35,600 bases of DNA from CAZTYI01 sp964466185 (GCA_964466185.1 CAYXMS010000013.1:1-35600), one strand, 5' to 3'; shown: positions 8,230 through 15,790, numbered from the stretch's first letter. Numbers and translations: made by a program. Notes: a model not told the origin generated them from the sequence alone.

Positions 8230-8523
8230 ATGAAAATTTTGTATCAAGTAGTCTTTTTTGTATCTTTTGGAACCATAGCTTTATTAGCTCCTTTGCAGGC
8301 ATCTAATTTTTCTACAAGCAAAGCAGAGATGCTGGCTATTTTAGAAAGTTCAGAGCTGAAAAATTTGTTTGGCGATAATCAAAACATTTTAGGTATTTGG
8401 AAAATCCAAAATAGCTATTGGGTATGGGGATTTACTTTCCGCTATCAAGTAATTCTTGATTATTCAGAAGAAGGCGAGGCGCAGGTTAGTTTTGCTCCCG
8501 GAATTAAATTGGTGGATAGATGA
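8230..8523 (+). CDS. Small secreted hypothetical protein
   Basis: 97 residues. The first 24 form a clear signal peptide (Lys at 2, long hydrophobic core, likely cleavage after LQA). The mature part has an amphipathic start (KAEMLAILESSELKNLFGD) and a tryptophan-rich centre (GIWKIQNSYWVWGFTF), then an acidic turn and beta-like end. Weak Shine-Dalgarno AGG at 8221-8223. I do not recognise the family. It stands alone between the antiporter (divergent) and a repeat-filled gap. The real-gene call rests on the signal peptide, a promoter match upstream and normal coding composition. Confidence 0.7.
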   Translation: MKILYQVVFFVSFGTIALLAPLQASNFSTSKAEMLAILESSELKNLFGDNQNILGIWKIQNSYWVWGFTFRYQVILDYSEEGEAQVSFAPGIKLVDR

Positions 8524-8552
8524 GGTAATTTTCTGAACACTCTTATTGCCGG

Positions 8553-8588
8553 GCTCGGAACGAGCTATGAGAGCAAGCGTAAGCTTGC
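8553..8588. repeat. Two small adjacent hairpins
   Basis: GCTCG (8553-8557), GAA, CGAGC (8561-8565); and GCAAGC (8573-8578), GTAA, GCTTGC (8583-8588). Both are perfect, and they lie just ahead of the TTTA palindrome at 8598. The local GC content is higher than that of the surrounding DNA, suggesting a structured RNA or a mobile-element end. Confidence 0.5.
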
Positions 8589-8597
8589 GTCAGAAAT

Positions 8598-8617
8598 CCC
8601 CTGCCTTTAGGCAGGGG
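8598..8617. repeat. Perfect TTTA-loop palindrome
   Basis: CCCCTGCC (8598-8605), TTTA, GGCAGGGG (8610-8617). This is the most perfect member of the dispersed family. It is followed by no T-run, so transcription termination is unlikely. Confidence 0.75.
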
Positions 8618-8694
8618 AAGGTTCAACTTATCCATGTTGAGTAGGTTAGAATTAGTTGCTAATAGTTATTATTTTTTTGGCATGAGTTAGTTTT

Positions 8695-8745
8695 TTATCA
8701 ACGATGGCGTAATACCCCTGGCTTTAGCCATGAGGAGAATGTCAA
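8695..8745 (+). mobile_element. IS200/IS605-like right-end relic (copy B)
   Basis: 8695-8728 repeats 1192-1225 (30 of 34 identical). The hairpin (CCCCTGGC, TTTA, GCCATGAGG; 8715-8735) is followed by GAGGAGAATGTCAA, a tail of the form seen at right ends of many IS200/IS605 elements. No tnpA or tnpB frame is left nearby. Inferred to be a remnant or a non-autonomous, palindrome-only derivative. Confidence 0.5.
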
Positions 8746-9021
8746 ATCAAGTCTCGTAAAGACGGTATGGAAAAATTCGTTACTAGGGGATTAACCTTGC
8801 GGTGAGTTGTCAGGACAAAACTTGTATAAGTAAGCGTCGGTTGGCAATGGGCCTAGATTGGTTCATGAGACAAAAAGCCTTAGGAATTTAGATATGGGAA
8901 GGATCAAAGTTCTGTTTTTGCCAATTTAAAATAAATAGGTTAAATTTAAAATATAGATTTTAAAATTAGCATATCTATAATTTTAAAATGGCAAAATTTG
9001 AGCTCGGAGGATTTTTCAAAA
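8746..9021. other. Gap without a recognisable gene
   Basis: 8746-8920 is less AT-rich than typical spacers here and contains the small hairpin GTCT-CGTAA-AGAC (8751-8763), but no frame of useful length on either strand. It could be the rest of the adjacent mobile-element relic or an uncharacterised RNA. 8930-9000 is AT-rich and precedes the dehydrogenase gene. Confidence 0.3.
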
Positions 9022-9963
9022 ATGTTCAAAGTTTATATTACCAGGAAATTGCCTGTTGTTGCTAAAGAACTTTTGCAAAACGATGGTAGATTTCAAGTCA
9101 CAGAAAATAAAAAAGGGCTTTTGCCTAGAAGACAGCTGGAATCTGTATTTAAAAATTATGACGCAGTACTGGTTACTATTCCTGATAAAATAGATCGAAA
9201 ATTGTTGGAAAATACCAAGGTTAAAGTTGTTTCAAACTATGCCATAGGTTTGGATAATATAGATGCGGACTATGCTAAAAAAAGAAAAATCGCTGTTTTT
9301 AATACTCCTGATATTGTAACTGACAGTACAGCAGATTTGACTGTGGCTCTGCTGTTGAGTTTTTGCAGAAAAATTAATGCAGCGGATGCTTTTGTAAAAA
9401 AAAATCTGTGGACTTCTTGGGATCCTGATCTTTTTATAGGAGAAGAGCTAAAAGGTAAAATTTTTGGGATTTTAGGTTTCGGCAGAATCGGAAGAGCTGT
9501 AGCTAAACGGGTGCTTGCCTTCGGTTTGCAAGTAGTTTTTTATCAACCCAGATCTTTGAAAAAAATAGAAATTATACCCGGTTGTAAAAAAGTGAGCTTG
9601 GAAGAGCTTTTTAAAATATCTGATTATCTTTCTTTGCATGTGCCTTTAACAGATCAAACAGCCAGTATGTTGGATTTAAAAAAATTCCAGAAAATGCAAA
9701 AAAAACCCTTGGTTTTAAATTTGGCCCGAGGCGGAGTAATTAAAACGGATGATTTGGTGAAAGCTTTAAAAAAGGGCCTAATTCGCGGGGCCGCTTTAGA
9801 TGTTACCGATCCCGAACCTATTCCCAAGCAGCATCCTCTTTTGTCTTTCGATAACTGTCTAATTGTTCCCCATATAGGCACGGCTACCAAAGAATGCAGG
9901 TTTTTAATGGCTCAAAAAGCTGCTGAAAATATTATTGATTTTTTTAATCAAAAAGATTTTTAA
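9022..9963 (+). CDS. D-isomer-specific 2-hydroxyacid dehydrogenase (glyoxylate/hydroxypyruvate reductase-like)
   Basis: Cytosolic NAD(P)H-dependent reductase of 2-oxo acids, 313 residues. Catalytic domain halves flank a Rossmann domain with G152-F-G-R-I-G157. The family's catalytic triad is visible: R236 in NLARGG, E265 in DPEP and H284 in PHIGTAT, and NTPDIVTDSTADLTVALLL precedes the nucleotide domain. I start at ATG 9022, with GGAGG at 9006-9010; the longer frame from TTG 8998 runs through this ribosome site. It resembles the GyaR/GhrB group more than SerA, because it is short and has no ACT domain. The substrate (glyoxylate, hydroxypyruvate or another oxo acid) is not determined. It stands alone, converging with the 10009 gene. 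Confidence 0.9.
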   Translation: MFKVYITRKLPVVAKELLQNDGRFQVTENKKGLLPRRQLESVFKNYDAVLVTIPDKIDRKLLENTKVKVVSNYAIGLDNIDADYAKKRKIAVFNTPDIVTDSTADLTVALLLSFCRKINAADAFVKKNLWTSWDPDLFIGEELKGKIFGILGFGRIGRAVAKRVLAFGLQVVFYQPRSLKKIEIIPGCKKVSLEELFKISDYLSLHVPLTDQTASMLDLKKFQKMQKKPLVLNLARGGVIKTDDLVKALKKGLIRGAALDVTDPEPIPKQHPLLSFDNCLIVPHIGTATKECRFLMAQKAAENIIDFFNQKDF

Positions 9964-10008
9964 ATTTGATTTTTTCTTCTAATTTAAATTGGTAATTTGG
10001 AAAGCTTA

Positions 10009-10476
10009 TCATTTCCTTAGAGTAATATTTGGTTTTATTATACACGATACACCTTGAGCTCTTTTTAGAATAGAGGGTAACCTAGACTCTTCGTTTCGAG
10101 GCCTTAAAAAAGGCAGATGAAATTTTTCAGCTAAACCATTTGGAGGCAAGCTTAAAGAACGGGAAATCCTGCGTTTTTTGGGTACGAAATGATCTGCTTG
10201 GGGAATACCGGGAGGAGATATTAACGTATATGAAATTACAGTTGCTAAAATAGTTAAAAAGCAGGTGTTAATAATAGCAAAAGAAACTGTGGCGCTGTAA
10301 AAAGAAGCAATCGCTAAAAAAGTAGCCAAAGCAATCGTAACGACGATCCCAATAATCTTATGCCGGTTAATTTCTTTAGAACAGGGATAAAAAGCTAGGG
10401 TGTCTGTTGTAAAAATACATTGCTTGTCAGATGGTGGCTCGTTAGCTGAATAAAACGAAAAAAAACTGCCTGACAT
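10009..10476 (-). CDS. Putative inclusion-membrane-type protein (bilobed hydrophobic domain)
   Basis: 155 residues: a polar N-terminus of about 38, two closely spaced membrane helices (about 40-62 and 64-88) with a very short hairpin turn, then a basic Ser/Pro/Arg-rich cytosolic-like tail (KKRRISRSLSLPPNG). This bilobed arrangement is the hallmark used to predict chlamydial Inc proteins, which are type III secreted and inserted into the inclusion membrane. Other small two-helix membrane proteins share it. No family was recognised by sequence. It lies 73 bases after the next small membrane gene, which has the same design. The function is unknown. Confidence 0.6.
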   Translation of the reverse strand: MSGSFFSFYSANEPPSDKQCIFTTDTLAFYPCSKEINRHKIIGIVVTIALATFLAIASFYSATVSFAIINTCFLTILATVISYTLISPPGIPQADHFVPKKRRISRSLSLPPNGLAEKFHLPFLRPRNEESRLPSILKRAQGVSCIIKPNITLRK

Positions 10477-10549
10477 ATTTATTTGTTTGTTTGGTTTTTT
10501 TTTATAGCAAAAGAATATAACTTTTTTTTGAAAAAAAAAGAAGTGCTAA

Positions 10550-10894
10550 CTATCGTTTTTTTCTTATTAAACCCAGGGCTGATTTAGAGTTTTGTCTTTG
10601 TCGATGTAGGTTTATCGGAGAAAAATCTTCTTTAGGAGAAAGGGGAAGGGAGTAATAACGTTTGATAATTTTATAGCCAATATAAAACGCTATGCCGGCG
10701 GCGGTTAAAGATATGGGAATCGCAAGCTTCGGAATATGTGATAAAAATATATAAGTGGCGGCAAAAACAGCAAAAGTCGGTAGTACAACCTGCATAATTT
10801 TTAGATTTAAAATAGATTCCGTACGTTTTTTTATGGGAATGTGAGGCGGGCGTTTGATAGGTTGAAAAAAAATATCATCAGTTGTTGTCATCAT
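10550..10894 (-). CDS. Putative inclusion-membrane-type protein (two-helix)
   Basis: About 114 residues from the first Met of MMTTTDDIFF. That start has GGGAG a few bases upstream; a longer frame to 10924 would skip over this site. Polar, proline-rich N-terminus, two membrane helices (about 37-57 and 60-80) with a tight turn, then a basic tail ending in RKKR. The start codon lies inside the last codons of the upstream periplasmic-protein gene (17-base overlap), so the two are probably translationally coupled. Same overall design as the 10009-10476 protein, suggesting a small cluster of paralogous or functionally related membrane proteins. Inc identity is inferred from topology only. Confidence 0.6.
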   Translation of the reverse strand: MMTTTDDIFFQPIKRPPHIPIKKRTESILNLKIMQVVLPTFAVFAATYIFLSHIPKLAIPISLTAAGIAFYIGYKIIKRYYSLPLSPKEDFSPINLHRQRQNSKSALGLIRKKR

Positions 10895-11480
10895 TAAATC
10901 TCCCAAAAGGTATTGCTCGAACATAATTGTTTGTGTTTAAATTAATTAAAAGAAAACGATATTTGGTAAAGAATTTATGGTTTTGTCCGATTATAATTGA
11001 ATCGCCTGCTGTCCAATTTTTATAGGTAGGAAAATCTTTATCATGCAGCATAAAAACTAAATTGTTATTTATTGTTAAACTTTGTTTTTGTAAATCCAGG
11101 TCATGAATAAATCGCGCTTCTGGGTGATTTATTAAAGGCAAAAATAAATTATTGGCATTAATAGCCTTGTGTGTAGTTGGATTAATCAGTCTAAAACTAA
11201 AATCTAAACTTTCTTTAAAAATCCATTTTTTTAAACAAGATTTTTTTTGGTAAAACCAATTGTTATTGATCGTTATGATAAAAAAGTCATTTGGTTCGAA
11301 TTTAAGAAGCTCTTCCAAATTTTCATAAGCAGTCTCCCAGATTGAACTGTCATTCAAGGTAAAAAAAAGGCTCTTATGAGTATCGGACGGTTCAATTTTT
11401 GTGATAAAATATTGATATTCTGAAATATCAAGTGCAAAAACAGATATAGCAAAACTTAAGAAACTTAAAAATTTAAACAT
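10878..11480 (-). CDS. Secreted hypothetical protein with internal duplication
   Basis: 200 residues with an N-terminal signal peptide (about 1-16, ending VFA). The mature part shows two similar halves: SLFFTLNDSSIWETAYENLE ... EPNDFFIITINNNWF ... FSFRLINPTTHKAINA, and NLVFMLHDKDFPTYKNW ... AGDSIIIGQNHKFF ... YRFLLINLNTNNYVRA. Each half has an L-x-D turn, a tryptophan, a D-x-x-I-I strand, an N turn and a closing (R)-x-L-I-N-x-x-T strand. This suggests two tandem small beta domains of about 75 residues. No known family was named. It is first in a leftward set with the two small membrane proteins. No catalytic residues are evident. Confidence 0.7.
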   Translation of the reverse strand: MFKFLSFLSFAISVFALDISEYQYFITKIEPSDTHKSLFFTLNDSSIWETAYENLEELLKFEPNDFFIITINNNWFYQKKSCLKKWIFKESLDFSFRLINPTTHKAINANNLFLPLINHPEARFIHDLDLQKQSLTINNNLVFMLHDKDFPTYKNWTAGDSIIIGQNHKFFTKYRFLLINLNTNNYVRAIPFGRFNDDNN

Positions 11481-11585
11481 GGCCAGAAAAATTAAATAAA
11501 AAAATTAAATAAAAATTAAACATTCAAGATTTTTTTTGCAATTTTTTTATTCTTAATTTTTTTTTAAAAAAATAAATTTGATCAG

Positions 11586-11606
11586 TTTTTGCTGTTTTGG
11601 CAAAAA
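11586..11606. repeat. Inverted repeat upstream of the ABC-exporter promoter
   Basis: TTTTTGC (11586-11592), 7-base spacer, GCAAAAA (11600-11606), perfect. It ends 7 bases before the proposed -35 box, a position where an operator or a terminator for upstream reading could lie. There is no gene ending nearby on the plus strand. Confidence 0.4.
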
Positions 11607-11613
11607 TTCAAGC

Positions 11614-11643
11614 TTGTTTTAAGTTTTAGAGAATTGTTATAGT
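11614..11643 (+). promoter_or_regulatory. Putative sigma70-type promoter for the ABC exporter
   Basis: TTGTTT (11614-11619), 18 bases, TATAGT (11638-11643). It lies about 38 bases ahead of the start codon, with an AGGAGA-like ribosome site between. Confidence 0.55.
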
Positions 11644-11681
11644 GTTATATTCGGTAAGAGAGATAAGAGGAGAGCTTAGAC

Positions 11682-13616
11682 ATGAAATTACTTTTGCAAG
11701 CAGCTTTGCGTTCTTCCAAACATAAAATGCTGGCTTTTTTAACTCTTTTCATGCTTATTTTCCTGTCCATTTCCAGCCAGATAGAGATGATATCTTTAGG
11801 ATTAATGGCTAATAATGGAGTAGAGTTTTTTTCCATGTTTGGCAAACCGACCAGAGATTATGTAACTAAACAGGAAGTGGATAGCACTTGGAATAAAATA
11901 GATAAAAAAAAACGCGGAAAAATTACCCGCCGGCAAGCTGCTGCTTATATGGCGCACCATCAGAAGCATAATATTTTAAATAAGATGCTTTATACGTTGT
12001 CTTCCAAGCTTAATTTACAGAAAAATATTTTAAAATTGATTATAGTTTTAGTTTTTGTCGCTTTGTTTAAAGCCTGTTTTCTGTTTACTTCCCGTTATAC
12101 CAGTCAGCTGCTTTCGATTAAAGTTACCAGAGATTTGCGTTTTCAATATTTTGAACATATCCAATCCCTGCCGCTTAGTTTTTATCAAGAACATAATATC
12201 GGCACTTTAAGCGCTCGGGCTGTTGGCGATGCCGGCCAGATTGCTTCTTCTTTGAATTCCTGTTTGACCAATTACCTGCAAACCCCTTATTTAATCTTGA
12301 CCAGCTTATTTTCCTGCTTTTATCTTTCATGGAAACTCTCTTTAGTTATTTTCTTTGGTTTGCCGTTAATTATTTTTCCCGTAATCTTTCTAACTCGTAA
12401 AATTAGACAAGTGTCTAGACAGATGCAAAGAAATCAGGAACATTTTACCTCGGTTTTGATCGATTTTTTATCGGGTATCCATACGATTAAAATTTTTGCT
12501 ATGGAAAAATTTTCTTTAAAAAAATATCAAAAGCAAAATGAAAAAATGGCCTACTTAGAAGGTAAAAGCGCTGTTTATAGCCTTTTAACCAGGCCGGTTC
12601 TGCATTTGATCACTACCTTTTGTTTGGTGTTTGTAGTGATTGTAGGATTGTATGTTTTAAGGATGTCTTTAGCTCATCTTCTGGTTTTTGTTGGTTTTTT
12701 ACATCTTTTTTATGAACCTGTAAAAAAATTCGCAGAAGAGAATAACAATATTCAAAGAGGCATTATTGCTGCTGAGCGCATGTTTGAAGTTTTGCATTTA
12801 ATTCCCCAGATTAAAGATAAAAAAAATGCCCAGATAATTACTGCTTTTGAAGATCGCATAGAGTTTAAAAATGTCAGCTTTAGATACAAATGCGATTGGG
12901 TGCTTAATGATGTGTCCTTTACTATCAAAAAAGGTCAGACAGTGGCTTTGGTCGGCCCGACAGGCGCTGGCAAATCAACGATCGTTCAATTACTTCCCAG
13001 GCTTTTTGATGTACAAAAAGGAGAAATTTTGATCGATGGTAAAAATATTAAGTCTTTAACTCAAAAATCTCTTAGAGAGATTATTTCTTTTGTGTCGCAA
13101 AAGCCCTTTTTATTTTATGATACCGTAGCAGAAAACATTGCTTTTGGTAGGGATTTTTCCCGCTCCAGGATCATAGAAGCCGCTTCTCGCGCTTATGCTG
13201 ATGAGTTTATAGAAAAATTGCCTTACAAATATGACACTCTTTTGGAAGAGACCGGTAAAACCCTTTCAGGTGGACAACAACAGAGATTAGCCATTGCTAG
13301 GGCTCTGGTTAAAAAAGCACCGATTCTGATTATGGACGAAGCAACTTCTTCTTTAGATGCCATTTCGGAAAATAAGATCAAATCAGCCTTGCAAAGGCTG
13401 TCTAAAGAATCTACCCAAATTATTATCGCCCACCGGTTTTCTACGATAGAACATGCAGATAAGATTATTTATTTGGAACAGGGTATTAAAATAGCCGAAG
13501 GCAGTAAAGATGAGCTTTTACAAACCTGCCCTGAATTTAAGATGATGTGGGATAGTTATCATTATAGGGCTAAACTTAGGCATCAGCATGAAAACGCAGC
13601 TCTTTCAAAAAGTTGA
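11682..13616 (+). CDS. MsbA-type ABC exporter (fused membrane and ATPase domains)
   Basis: A 644-residue half-transporter that would dimerise in the inner membrane; homologues flip lipid A-core or other lipids/peptides. Membrane domain about 15-345, ATPase domain about 385-620. Walker A GPTGAGKST (425-433), Q-loop in SQKPFLF, signature LSGGQQQR (528-535), Walker B ILIMDEA (548-554) and H584 are all intact. Unusual: between TM1 and TM2 is a long charged loop of about 60 residues (roughly 55-115), including DKKKRGKITRRQAA, which resembles an EF-hand-like turn. The proximity of lipid A and envelope genes fits an MsbA role, but drug or lipid exporters of the same subfamily cannot be excluded. The 3' end overlaps the next gene by 29 bases. 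Confidence 0.9.
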   Translation: MKLLLQAALRSSKHKMLAFLTLFMLIFLSISSQIEMISLGLMANNGVEFFSMFGKPTRDYVTKQEVDSTWNKIDKKKRGKITRRQAAAYMAHHQKHNILNKMLYTLSSKLNLQKNILKLIIVLVFVALFKACFLFTSRYTSQLLSIKVTRDLRFQYFEHIQSLPLSFYQEHNIGTLSARAVGDAGQIASSLNSCLTNYLQTPYLILTSLFSCFYLSWKLSLVIFFGLPLIIFPVIFLTRKIRQVSRQMQRNQEHFTSVLIDFLSGIHTIKIFAMEKFSLKKYQKQNEKMAYLEGKSAVYSLLTRPVLHLITTFCLVFVVIVGLYVLRMSLAHLLVFVGFLHLFYEPVKKFAEENNNIQRGIIAAERMFEVLHLIPQIKDKKNAQIITAFEDRIEFKNVSFRYKCDWVLNDVSFTIKKGQTVALVGPTGAGKSTIVQLLPRLFDVQKGEILIDGKNIKSLTQKSLREIISFVSQKPFLFYDTVAENIAFGRDFSRSRIIEAASRAYADEFIEKLPYKYDTLLEETGKTLSGGQQQRLAIARALVKKAPILIMDEATSSLDAISENKIKSALQRLSKESTQIIIAHRFSTIEHADKIIYLEQGIKIAEGSKDELLQTCPEFKMMWDSYHYRAKLRHQHENAALSKS

Positions 13617-13842
13617 ATTTTTACTTGCTCTCTTGGAAGATAGTCTGGAGAGCAAAACGCCTAGACATTTGGAAAAGCTTTTAAAAGAAATGAAAGTGTT
13701 GGCTCAAAATATCGGCGGCACTGTTTTAGAGCATTTTTTGGACATGGAAAGAGAAGTTAAACATTATCGGAAAAATCCCCAGCATTTGCCCGCCTTAAAA
13801 CTCAGAGTTTTAAATCTCAGAAACGATTTCTGGCAGCTTTAA
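13588..13842 (+). CDS. Small alpha-helical hypothetical protein
   Basis: 84 residues, soluble and predicted nearly all-helical with heptad-like leucines (FLLALLEDSLES, RHLEKLLKEMKVLAQNI). The start ATG lies within the end of the ABC-exporter gene (29-base overlap), implying translational coupling, so it may act with the exporter. Its stop codon overlaps by four bases the convergent stop of the SDR gene. No domain was recognised and no signal peptide is present. The tight packing on both sides supports a real gene. Confidence 0.65.
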   Translation: MKTQLFQKVEFLLALLEDSLESKTPRHLEKLLKEMKVLAQNIGGTVLEHFLDMEREVKHYRKNPQHLPALKLRVLNLRNDFWQL

Positions 13843-14669
13843 TTAATCAATCTTTCAGGATGAATAAGCTGATAGCCCATCCTTTTAATTTTATTATTGG
13901 AAACCCGATAATTGCCGAGATAAGGCCTAGTAGCTTTGGTAGTTTCCCAGTTAGTTTGCGGAGTAATGTTTAAAGTTTGATAGATTTGTTTTAAAAATTC
14001 TTTCAAGGTAGGGTGCTGATTATCTGACAAATTATATATTCCGGTTAGTTTATGATTTAGCACAAATTCTAGAATGCCGGTAATATCATCTAAATGTATC
14101 ATGTTCGTATATACATTTTGATAGATTTCTAAAAGTTCTTTGGAAAGCCGCTTGGTCTTTAAAGAAACTTCATATTGCGGGCCATATACTTCTGATAATC
14201 TTAATATACAAACTTCCCAGTCAGCATCTCGTAAAGACAATAATTTTTTTTCAGTTTTCATTAAAATCCGGTCAGCTTCTGTAACGGGATTTAAAGGTGC
14301 ATTTTCATCAACCCACATTCCGTTTTGCTCTCCATAAATAGATGTTCTGGAGGCATAGATTAAAAATTTAGGCGTTTTGTTTTTATGGGCCAGATTATAT
14401 AAAGCTTCCGCGGCTTTAAAAAAAGTGTCTTCGTATTGCTGGGGAGAATCTGCTGATAAAGTTAAAATCAACACATCATTTTGCTGCACAATAGGCTGCA
14501 GGCTTTCTTCATCAAATACTTTAATCAGGTGCACTCTTTGCACCTGATTTAAAAGAGGTTCTTGATCTTTGGCTTTTTGTACTGTAGCTGTAAGATAATA
14601 AGGCTTGTTTTTCCATTTTAAAATTAAAGCCTGACCAATATATCCGCAGCCGATAATTGCTATTTTCAT
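13839..14669 (-). CDS. NAD(P)-binding extended-SDR protein, YeeZ-like
   Basis: 276 residues with an N-terminal Rossmann fold (GCGYIGQ, residues 7-13) and the SDR-type segment YASRTSIYGEQNGMWVDENA near residue 105, followed by LRLSEVYGP. The pattern of a tyrosine-glycine pair followed by WVDE and no classic Y-x-x-x-K matches the atypical YeeZ/YbjT-like branch of extended SDRs, whose substrates are mostly unknown. A C-terminal part with YNLSDNQHPTLKEFLKQIY is typical of epimerase-like proteins. It starts 14 bases after the exonuclease gene stop and is probably cotranscribed with it. Function is assigned only to fold level. Confidence 0.8.
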   Translation of the reverse strand: MKIAIIGCGYIGQALILKWKNKPYYLTATVQKAKDQEPLLNQVQRVHLIKVFDEESLQPIVQQNDVLILTLSADSPQQYEDTFFKAAEALYNLAHKNKTPKFLIYASRTSIYGEQNGMWVDENAPLNPVTEADRILMKTEKKLLSLRDADWEVCILRLSEVYGPQYEVSLKTKRLSKELLEIYQNVYTNMIHLDDITGILEFVLNHKLTGIYNLSDNQHPTLKEFLKQIYQTLNITPQTNWETTKATRPYLGNYRVSNNKIKRMGYQLIHPERLIN

Positions 14670-14683
14670 AAATGCCTTTAGCT

Positions 14684-15379
14684 TTAAGTTAAAAGCTCTA
14701 GTTTAACCAGCTCTTCTCTCAATGCTTTGTTGTCGTCTTTATCAAAGACTCCATTTTCTCCCATCCAGGAAATATAGCTTCTTGGAAGATCTTTTAATAA
14801 ATGCCCTTTGTATTTGCCGAAAGGCATACGGCTTGCTTTCGGTTTTTCTTTTAAAAGCGAGATTACAGTTTCTATATCTAAATCATCAATCATATTTAAA
14901 AAAACCTGCTTTAAAATTACCACATCGTTTAATGCTCGGTGTGCCTGATTTTCTGTAATTTGATAGATTTCTCGTAAATATTGCAATGCATGCTTGGGTA
15001 AATCCGGTCGGTATTTTCTGGCCCATTTCAAAGAATCGATAGTTGTTAGTTCAGGCAGATCTATGCCAACCCTTTGGTATTCTGCTTTTAAAAAAGGTAG
15101 GTCAAAAGCATCATTGTTATGAGCTATCAAAACAGAATCTTTGCCTATAAATTCCAAAAAGTCTTTACCTGCTTTGGCAAAAGTAGGGGCTTCAGCCACC
15201 ATTTCATTGGTAATTTGACAGATGTCTATGGACTCTTGGGAGATCGGTATTTCCGGATTAACCAGAGTTTCAAAAGTTTTGCCTGTTTCAGTGTCTAAAG
15301 CCGCTATTTCAATAATCCGGTCTCTGCCGGCAAAAAGCCCTGTTGTTTCCGTATCATAAAAAATAGATCTTAGTCCCAT
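14684..15379 (-). CDS. DnaQ-type DEDDh 3'-5' exonuclease with C-terminal DUF3820-like domain
   Basis: 231 residues. Exonuclease motif I FYDTETTGL (D9, E11), motif II AHNNDAFDLPFL, motif III HRALNDV, giving the DEDDh metal-binding set. Residues about 185-228 (MPFGKYKGHLLKDLPRSYIS ...) match the small DUF3820-like module that often follows RNase T/DnaQ domains. Chlamydia carries a protein of this length annotated dnaQ (CT261, from memory). It may proofread or trim DNA or RNA ends; which one cannot be told. It is first in a two-gene leftward unit with the SDR gene and divergent from the lipoprotein gene. Confidence 0.88.
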   Translation of the reverse strand: MGLRSIFYDTETTGLFAGRDRIIEIAALDTETGKTFETLVNPEIPISQESIDICQITNEMVAEAPTFAKAGKDFLEFIGKDSVLIAHNNDAFDLPFLKAEYQRVGIDLPELTTIDSLKWARKYRPDLPKHALQYLREIYQITENQAHRALNDVVILKQVFLNMIDDLDIETVISLLKEKPKASRMPFGKYKGHLLKDLPRSYISWMGENGVFDKDDNKALREELVKLELLT

Positions 15380-15439
15380 GAAAAATCCCTGTTTTCCAAC
15401 TAATAAACCCTAAATTTTAATTTTAATCAATGTTTCCTT

Positions 15440-15467
15440 TTGCATTTGCCAGAAATTACTATATAAT
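15440..15467 (+). promoter_or_regulatory. Putative sigma70-type promoter for the small lipoprotein
   Basis: TTGCAT (15440-15445), 16 bases, perfect TATAAT (15462-15467). It lies about 60 bases upstream of the lipoprotein start, in the divergent spacer with the exonuclease gene. This is the best promoter match in the window. Confidence 0.65.
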
Positions 15468-15528
15468 TTATAGCTTAAAAGTAAGAGGTTAGGTAAAACA
15501 AGCCATATATTCAGCTTTTGTTATTTTT

Positions 15529-15714
15529 ATGAAACAATATTTTAAACTTTTTCCTTTTTTAGTATGTTCTATTTTGATAGCAGCGCTGAGCAGCTGCACC
15601 AATGGCTCTGATGAAGAAGAGCTAATCACTCAGCCTGTAACTAATAATCCTTTAATTGTTCCTAACTACGGTTCGGGTCTTCCCGGCCTTGGCGCCAATG
15701 ACCATCCAAATTAA
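15529..15714 (+). CDS. Small lipoprotein
   Basis: 61 residues: a 22-residue signal sequence with lipobox L-S-S-C (cysteine 23), then a short acidic stretch (SDEEELI) and a Pro/Gly/Asn-rich end. It would be lipidated by Lgt (encoded at 34486-35439) and anchored in a membrane as a very small, mostly unstructured peptide. No strong Shine-Dalgarno was seen, but the upstream promoter is good. It is too short for family assignment; such small lipoproteins (entericidin-like or structural) are common in Gram-negative bacteria. Confidence 0.75.
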   Translation: MKQYFKLFPFLVCSILIAALSSCTNGSDEEELITQPVTNNPLIVPNYGSGLPGLGANDHPN

Positions 15715-15790
15715 AATTTGCAATTAAATAATATCTAGTTTTTTGCTTTTAGACTTCTTTTAATTATTTTTTTTCTTTTTCTAAAAAAAC

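Noticed and set aside
8598..8660. tRNA-like stretch (GGTTCAACT after a GC-rich stem)
   Set aside because: The bases around the TTCAA do not form a T-stem and no cloverleaf or acceptor stem can be drawn; the GC-rich stem is better explained as a TTTA palindrome.
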